Origin: Gemmatimonadaceae bacterium
GTDB taxonomy: Bacteria; Gemmatimonadota; Gemmatimonadetes; Gemmatimonadales; Gemmatimonadaceae
Length of the DNA: 9,790 nucleotides
Direction: 5' to 3'
NCBI GenBank assembly: GCA_025936015.1
Contig: JAICUE010000068.1
Location: forward strand, 1 to 9,790
Position 1 is the first letter of the stretch, and each line of letters begins with the position of its first letter. Positions 6,740 through 9,790 of the stretch are shown one piece after another. A program made the position numbers and the translations under genes. The notes below the pieces were generated by a model. That model was not told the origin of the DNA, searched no databases, and saw only the letters and a program-made list of their open reading frames with translations.

Positions 6740-6832
6740 AAGCTGTAAGCGATAAGCGGTAAGCAGGCAGCGAACGGCGTTGATGGGGCGTACCTTCAAC
6801 GCCGTTCGCTCACTGCTTACCGCTTACAGCTT
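6740..6832. repeat. Large imperfect inverted repeat made of GTAAGC-like units
   Basis: The inner 15 bases AGCGAACGGCGTTGA (6769-6783) and TCAACGCCGTTCGCT (6796-6810) are perfectly complementary around a 12-base loop (6784-6795). After a 2-base mismatch the pairing continues between TAAGCGGTAAGCAG (6753-6766) and its complement (6813-6826). The outer AAGCTGTAAG (6740-6749) matches CTTACAGCTT (6823-6832), so the left arm carries about 7 extra bases, like one more copy of a G(G)TAAGC/GATAAGC unit. It begins 6 bases after the sucA stop and fills most of the gap to the ABC operon. No T-tract follows. It looks like a REP-type or miniature mobile palindrome that could also act as a bidirectional transcript barrier or RNA 3' protector. 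Confidence 0.85.
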
Positions 6833-6868
6833 ATCGCCGACGTCACAAGCAGAATCTTCCACGACGAC

Positions 6869-7903
6869 ATGAGCTTCAGCCGCACCACGCTCCTCACGCT
6901 CCTCACCATCCTCGCCGCCTGCGGCGGTGATGGACGGACGGTGCTCACCGTCTACTCGCCGCACGGCAAGGATCTGCTCGCGGCGTATGAGATGGAGTTC
7001 GAGAAGGCGAATCCGAGCATCGACGTCCAGTGGATGGACATGGGCTCTCAGGAAGTGCTCGACCGGCTGCGCGCCGAGCAGGCGAACCCGCAGGCTGACG
7101 TGTGGTTCGGCGCGCCGGGCGAGATCTTCGATCGCGCCGCGCGCGAGAGCCTGCTCGTCGCCTATACGCCGACCTGGGCGAGCACGGTCGACAGCGCGGC
7201 CCGCGATCCGCAGAGTCGATGGTTCGGCACTTATCTCACTCCTGAGGTAATCGCCTACAACACGAAGATGGTCGACTCGGCGAGCGTGCCGCGCGACTGG
7301 GACGATGTCCTCGACCCGAAGTGGAAGGGGAAGATCATCATCCGCAACCCGGTCGCGTCGGGAACGATGCGCGCGATCTTCGGCGCCCAGATCATCCGAT
7401 CGATCCGCGAAACGGGCAAGCCGGATGCGGGATTCCAATGGCTGCGACGCCTGGACGCGAACACCAAGGAGTACGCGGCCGACCCGACGATCCTCTACCA
7501 GAAGCTGGGACGGCAGGAAGCGGCGATCACCCTGTTCGACATGCCCGACATCGTGCTGCTCCGGCAGCGAGTCGGCATGCCGGTGGAGTATGTCTTCCCG
7601 AAGAGCGGGACGCCGCTGCTCGTCGACGGGATCGCGATCGTGCGCGGGACGAAGCACCTCGCCGAAGCGCAGAAGTACTACGAGTTCGTGACGTCGAAGC
7701 CCGCGATGATCGAGGCCGCGCGGAAGTTCGTGCGCATCCCGGCGCGCAACGACATTCCCCCTGATTCGCTCCCTCCCGAGATCGCCGCCGCGATCAGGAA
7801 GATCAACCCGATGCCGATGGATCGCGGCGTGCTCGCCGCGCATCTCGACGAGTGGATGGGCTACTGGGACTCGCACATCCGCAATCACGGCGGCTCGAAA
7901 TGA
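6869..7903 (+). CDS. ABC transporter substrate-binding lipoprotein, ferric-iron/family-1 type
   Basis: The 344-residue protein begins with a lipoprotein signal peptide: MSFSRTTLL, a hydrophobic stretch, then the lipobox LAAC with Cys18 as the likely lipidated residue, followed by a GGDGR spacer. The mature part is a periplasmic-binding-protein fold: VLTVYSPHGKDLLAAYEMEF (25-44), then ADVWFGAPGEIF (76-87), YLTPEVIAYNTKMV (122-135), DVLDPKWKGKIIIRNP (146-161) and a GTPLLVDGIAIVRGTKHLAEAQ block (247-268). These resemble FbpA/AfuA/FutA proteins that capture Fe(III), and related binding proteins for thiamine, phosphonates or polyamines. By my remembered alignment with FbpA, the iron-ligand Tyr-Tyr pair is replaced by Asp224-Met225 and the ligand Glu by Ala82, so an iron substrate is doubtful. 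The ATG at 6869 has no good Shine-Dalgarno sequence. The stop overlaps the ATPase start (ATGA). Role certain, substrate unknown. Confidence 0.92.
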   Translation: MSFSRTTLLTLLTILAACGGDGRTVLTVYSPHGKDLLAAYEMEFEKANPSIDVQWMDMGSQEVLDRLRAEQANPQADVWFGAPGEIFDRAARESLLVAYTPTWASTVDSAARDPQSRWFGTYLTPEVIAYNTKMVDSASVPRDWDDVLDPKWKGKIIIRNPVASGTMRAIFGAQIIRSIRETGKPDAGFQWLRRLDANTKEYAADPTILYQKLGRQEAAITLFDMPDIVLLRQRVGMPVEYVFPKSGTPLLVDGIAIVRGTKHLAEAQKYYEFVTSKPAMIEAARKFVRIPARNDIPPDSLPPEIAAAIRKINPMPMDRGVLAAHLDEWMGYWDSHIRNHGGSK

Positions 7904-8961
7904 GCGCGGGCAGCCTCGCGCTCTCCGGTTTGACGCGCGTCTTCGGCGCGACCCGCGCGGTCGACGACGTCTCGCTCGAGGTGCAGGCCGGTGAGCTCCT
8001 CGCGCTCATCGGCGCATCGGGTTCGGGAAAGACGACGACACTGCGAATGGTCGCCGGCCACGACACTCCCGACGCCGGCACCATAACGCTCGACGGGAAG
8101 GACATCACGAACCTCCCGCCGCAGCGCCGCGACTTCGGGATGGTGTTCCAGCACTACGCGCTCTTCCCGCACATGACGGTCGAGGAGAACGTCGCGTTCG
8201 GGCTCGAGGCGCGCCGCATCGGCCGGGGCGTGCGCCTCGAGCGCGCGCAGTCGGTGCTCGCCAGCGTCGGCCTCGACGGCGCCGGGAAGCGGCAGGTGCA
8301 GAGCCTCTCGGGTGGCGAGCAGCAGCGTGTCGCGCTCGCCCGTGCCCTCGTCATCGAGCCGCGCGCGCTCCTGCTCGACGAGCCGCTTTCCAACCTCGAC
8401 CCGACGCTGCGGCGAACGATGCGCGCCGAGCTCCGTGAGACCCTGCGCCGCCTGCACATGACGGCGCTCTTCGTCACGCACGACCAGGAAGACGCGTTCG
8501 CGATCGCCGACCGCGTGGCGCTGATGCGGAAGGGACGCGTCCTCCAGATCGGGACTCCGGAAGATCTCTACGACCGCCCGGTCTCGCGCGCGGTGGCCGA
8601 GTTCATCGGGCGCGCGCGACTCGTTCCCGCGGTCGATTGCGGGACGCATGCGATCATCAGGATCGGGGAAGTCGAACGGCGCATCGGGATCGCCGCCGAC
8701 CGCTCGGTGAGCGCGAAGCCGTTCACCGACGCGCTCGCGGTGCTTCGCCCCGAGTCGCTCTGCTTCACCTCGGCGGCGAGCGAGGGCGCGTTCCCGGGAA
8801 CGATCGTCGGGCGCCGCTTCACCGGCGCGACGATGACCTACGACGTGCTGCTCGAGAACGAGTCGATCGTCGAGGTCGCGTCGGCCGATCGCGGGATGAA
8901 CGAAGGCGATCGCGTCGGGGTGGGCATCGCGCGCGAACCGGTCGCACTGGTCGAAGCGTGA
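7900..8961 (+). CDS. ABC transporter ATP-binding protein with TOBE-like C-terminus (iron/spermidine/phosphonate importer class)
   Basis: This 353-residue ATPase energises import through the adjacent permease. It has all nucleotide-binding motifs: Walker A GASGSGKTT (38-46), Q-loop Gln84 in VFQHYALFPHMTV, signature LSGGEQQR (136-143), Walker B LLLDEPLSNLD (157-167) and switch His194 in FVTHDQEDAFAIADR. The tail after about residue 240 resembles a TOBE_2 regulatory domain (LRPESLCF, then GTIVGRRFTGATMTYDVLL and GDRVGVGI), as in FbpC, PotA and PhnT-type ATPases. I chose ATG 7900 because it forms an ATGA overlap with the binding-protein stop and leads straight into the first strand of the domain; the upstream in-frame ATG at 7852 would add 16 residues lying in the binding-protein gene. 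The class is certain; the transported substrate is not set by this subunit. Confidence 0.95.
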   Translation: MSAGSLALSGLTRVFGATRAVDDVSLEVQAGELLALIGASGSGKTTTLRMVAGHDTPDAGTITLDGKDITNLPPQRRDFGMVFQHYALFPHMTVEENVAFGLEARRIGRGVRLERAQSVLASVGLDGAGKRQVQSLSGGEQQRVALARALVIEPRALLLDEPLSNLDPTLRRTMRAELRETLRRLHMTALFVTHDQEDAFAIADRVALMRKGRVLQIGTPEDLYDRPVSRAVAEFIGRARLVPAVDCGTHAIIRIGEVERRIGIAADRSVSAKPFTDALAVLRPESLCFTSAASEGAFPGTIVGRRFTGATMTYDVLLENESIVEVASADRGMNEGDRVGVGIAREPVALVEA

Positions 8962-9790
8962 CGGTGCACCGGTCAGGGAGTCGCCGCGCCGTGCTCGCGA
9001 CCTGGCTGATCGCCGGGCCGGTGCTGGCGATCCTCCTCTGGACCGTCGTCCTGCCTAACGTGTCCGTGCTGGCCGGCAGCTTCGACGGGGGACTGGGTCA
9101 CTGGCGCGCATTCTTCGCGAACCCATCGGATCGCGATGCGCTTCGCAACACCATCGTCGTCGCGATCGCGAGCGTGATCGCGGCGACGGCGATCGGGTTG
9201 CCGCTCGCGTTTCTCCTCACACGCGCCGAGTTCCGCGGCCGACAGACGCTGGCCGCCGTCGCGACGCTCCCAGCCGCGCTACCGCCGCTCGTCGGGGTGC
9301 TCGCCTTCTATTTCCTCTACGGGGAAAGCGGCGTCCTCACGCGTGCGGTGCAGCACCTGTTCGGGCTGTCGTCGGCGCCGTGGACCTTCACCGGGGTGCC
9401 GGCGATCATCTTCGTGCACGCCTGCACGATGTACGTCTACGTCTTCCTCCTCGTCTCGGCGGGGCTCGAGCGATATGACTCATCGCTCGACGAGGCGGCG
9501 GCCGGCCTCGGCGCCGGGACGATGCATCGCCTCCGGCGGGTGACGCTGCCGATGCTGACCCCGGCGATCGCCGGGGCGATGCTGCTCGTCTTCATGAGCG
9601 CGTTAGGCTCGTTCAGCGCGCCGTTCATCTTCGGTGGTGGAATCCGGGTCCTCTCGACGCAGATACTCGCGTCGCGGACGAACAACCAGTTCGGGGTGTC
9701 GTTCGTCGAGACGACCGTGCTGGCGGTGAGTGCGATCGCCGCGCTCGCGCTCTTCCGCTGGGTCGAACGCCGGCGCGGCTACGTGTTGTC
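8958..9790 (+). CDS. ABC transporter permease, N-terminal part (runs off the window)
   Basis: The frame is open without a stop from 8958 to the end of the window (277 complete codons). GTG 8958 gives a GTGA overlap with the ATPase stop; GTG 8964, two codons later, is equally possible. The product is an inner-membrane permease: hydrophobic segments at about 12-40, 64-89, 97-122, 145-170, 200-226 and 250-267, and the EAA-type cytoplasmic coupling loop (Glu179-Ala-Ala-Ala-Gly, then a conserved RVTLPMLTPAI at 194-204) that contacts the ATPase. This is the layout of one BPD_transp_1 domain. In iron-type systems (FbpB, AfuB) two such domains are fused in a protein of 500-560 residues, so this is probably the first half. 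The last residues WVERRRGYVLS read like a cytoplasmic connector between halves. Identification strong; full length unknown. Confidence 0.93.
   Translation, partial: MTVHRSGSRRAVLATWLIAGPVLAILLWTVVLPNVSVLAGSFDGGLGHWRAFFANPSDRDALRNTIVVAIASVIAATAIGLPLAFLLTRAEFRGRQTLAAVATLPAALPPLVGVLAFYFLYGESGVLTRAVQHLFGLSSAPWTFTGVPAIIFVHACTMYVYVFLLVSAGLERYDSSLDEAAAGLGAGTMHRLRRVTLPMLTPAIAGAMLLVFMSALGSFSAPFIFGGGIRVLSTQILASRTNNQFGVSFVETTVLAVSAIAALALFRWVERRRGYVL

Noticed and set aside
5651..6799. Long - strand frame (382 codons) opposite sucA
   Set aside because: It lies against conserved sucA sequence and the palindrome, has no recognisable domain, and shows the same composition as other antisense shadows; similar frames at 4319-5281, 6824-7888 and 7885-8649 were dropped for the same reason.
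6740..6832. CRISPR repeat or tRNA/ncRNA gene in the sucA-ABC gap
   Set aside because: There is a single palindrome with no spaced direct repeats, and no cloverleaf or known RNA motif; no CRISPR array or tRNA was seen elsewhere in the window.
7852..7899. N-terminal extension of the ATPase from ATG 7852
   Set aside because: It would add 16 residues encoded inside the binding-protein gene with no homology to ATPase N-termini; ATG 7900 gives the typical ATGA junction.

Overview
The window is GC-rich (about two thirds G+C by eye), densely packed bacterial DNA, and every gene I can support lies on the + strand. Codon choice is strongly GC-ending, initiation at GTG is common, and genes are joined by 4-base stop/start overlaps. 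I tentatively think of a Gemmatimonadota-like or similar high-GC environmental bacterium. That is an impression, because no rRNA or other marker is present to prove it.

Positions 1-3359 hold a signalling operon: the C-terminal end of a receiver domain (probably a hybrid histidine kinase), a CheR-type methyltransferase, a stand-alone CheB methylesterase without its usual receiver, and a REC-PAS-HisKA-HATPase sensor kinase. The genes are separated by 4 and 11 bases and then by a GTGA overlap. No chemoreceptor, CheA or CheW is visible. The set therefore looks like a non-flagellar phosphorelay that has taken in the receptor adaptation enzymes, rather than a standard chemotaxis operon.

Positions 3360-3985 hold a promoter-like region, a small degenerate receiver-like protein (140 aa), a compact GC-rich hairpin that could end its transcript, and a -10-like box placed so that the next gene would be transcribed leaderless. 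Positions 3986-6733 encode a complete 2-oxoglutarate dehydrogenase E1 subunit (sucA). No sucB follows it. Instead there is a large imperfect inverted repeat built from GTAAGC-like units.

Positions 6869-9790 hold an ABC importer operon of the ferric-iron/family-1 type: a lipoprotein binding protein, an ATPase with a TOBE-like tail, and the first part of a permease that runs off the window. The junctions are ATGA and GTGA overlaps. The binding protein seems to lack the tyrosine pair used by classical FbpA, so its substrate is open.

Across these unrelated genes the octamer GCCTAACG (or its complement CGTTAGGC) occurs seven times. It contains every in-frame TTA leucine codon I can find in the window. 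This is the most unexpected signal here and suggests a genome-wide recognition word.
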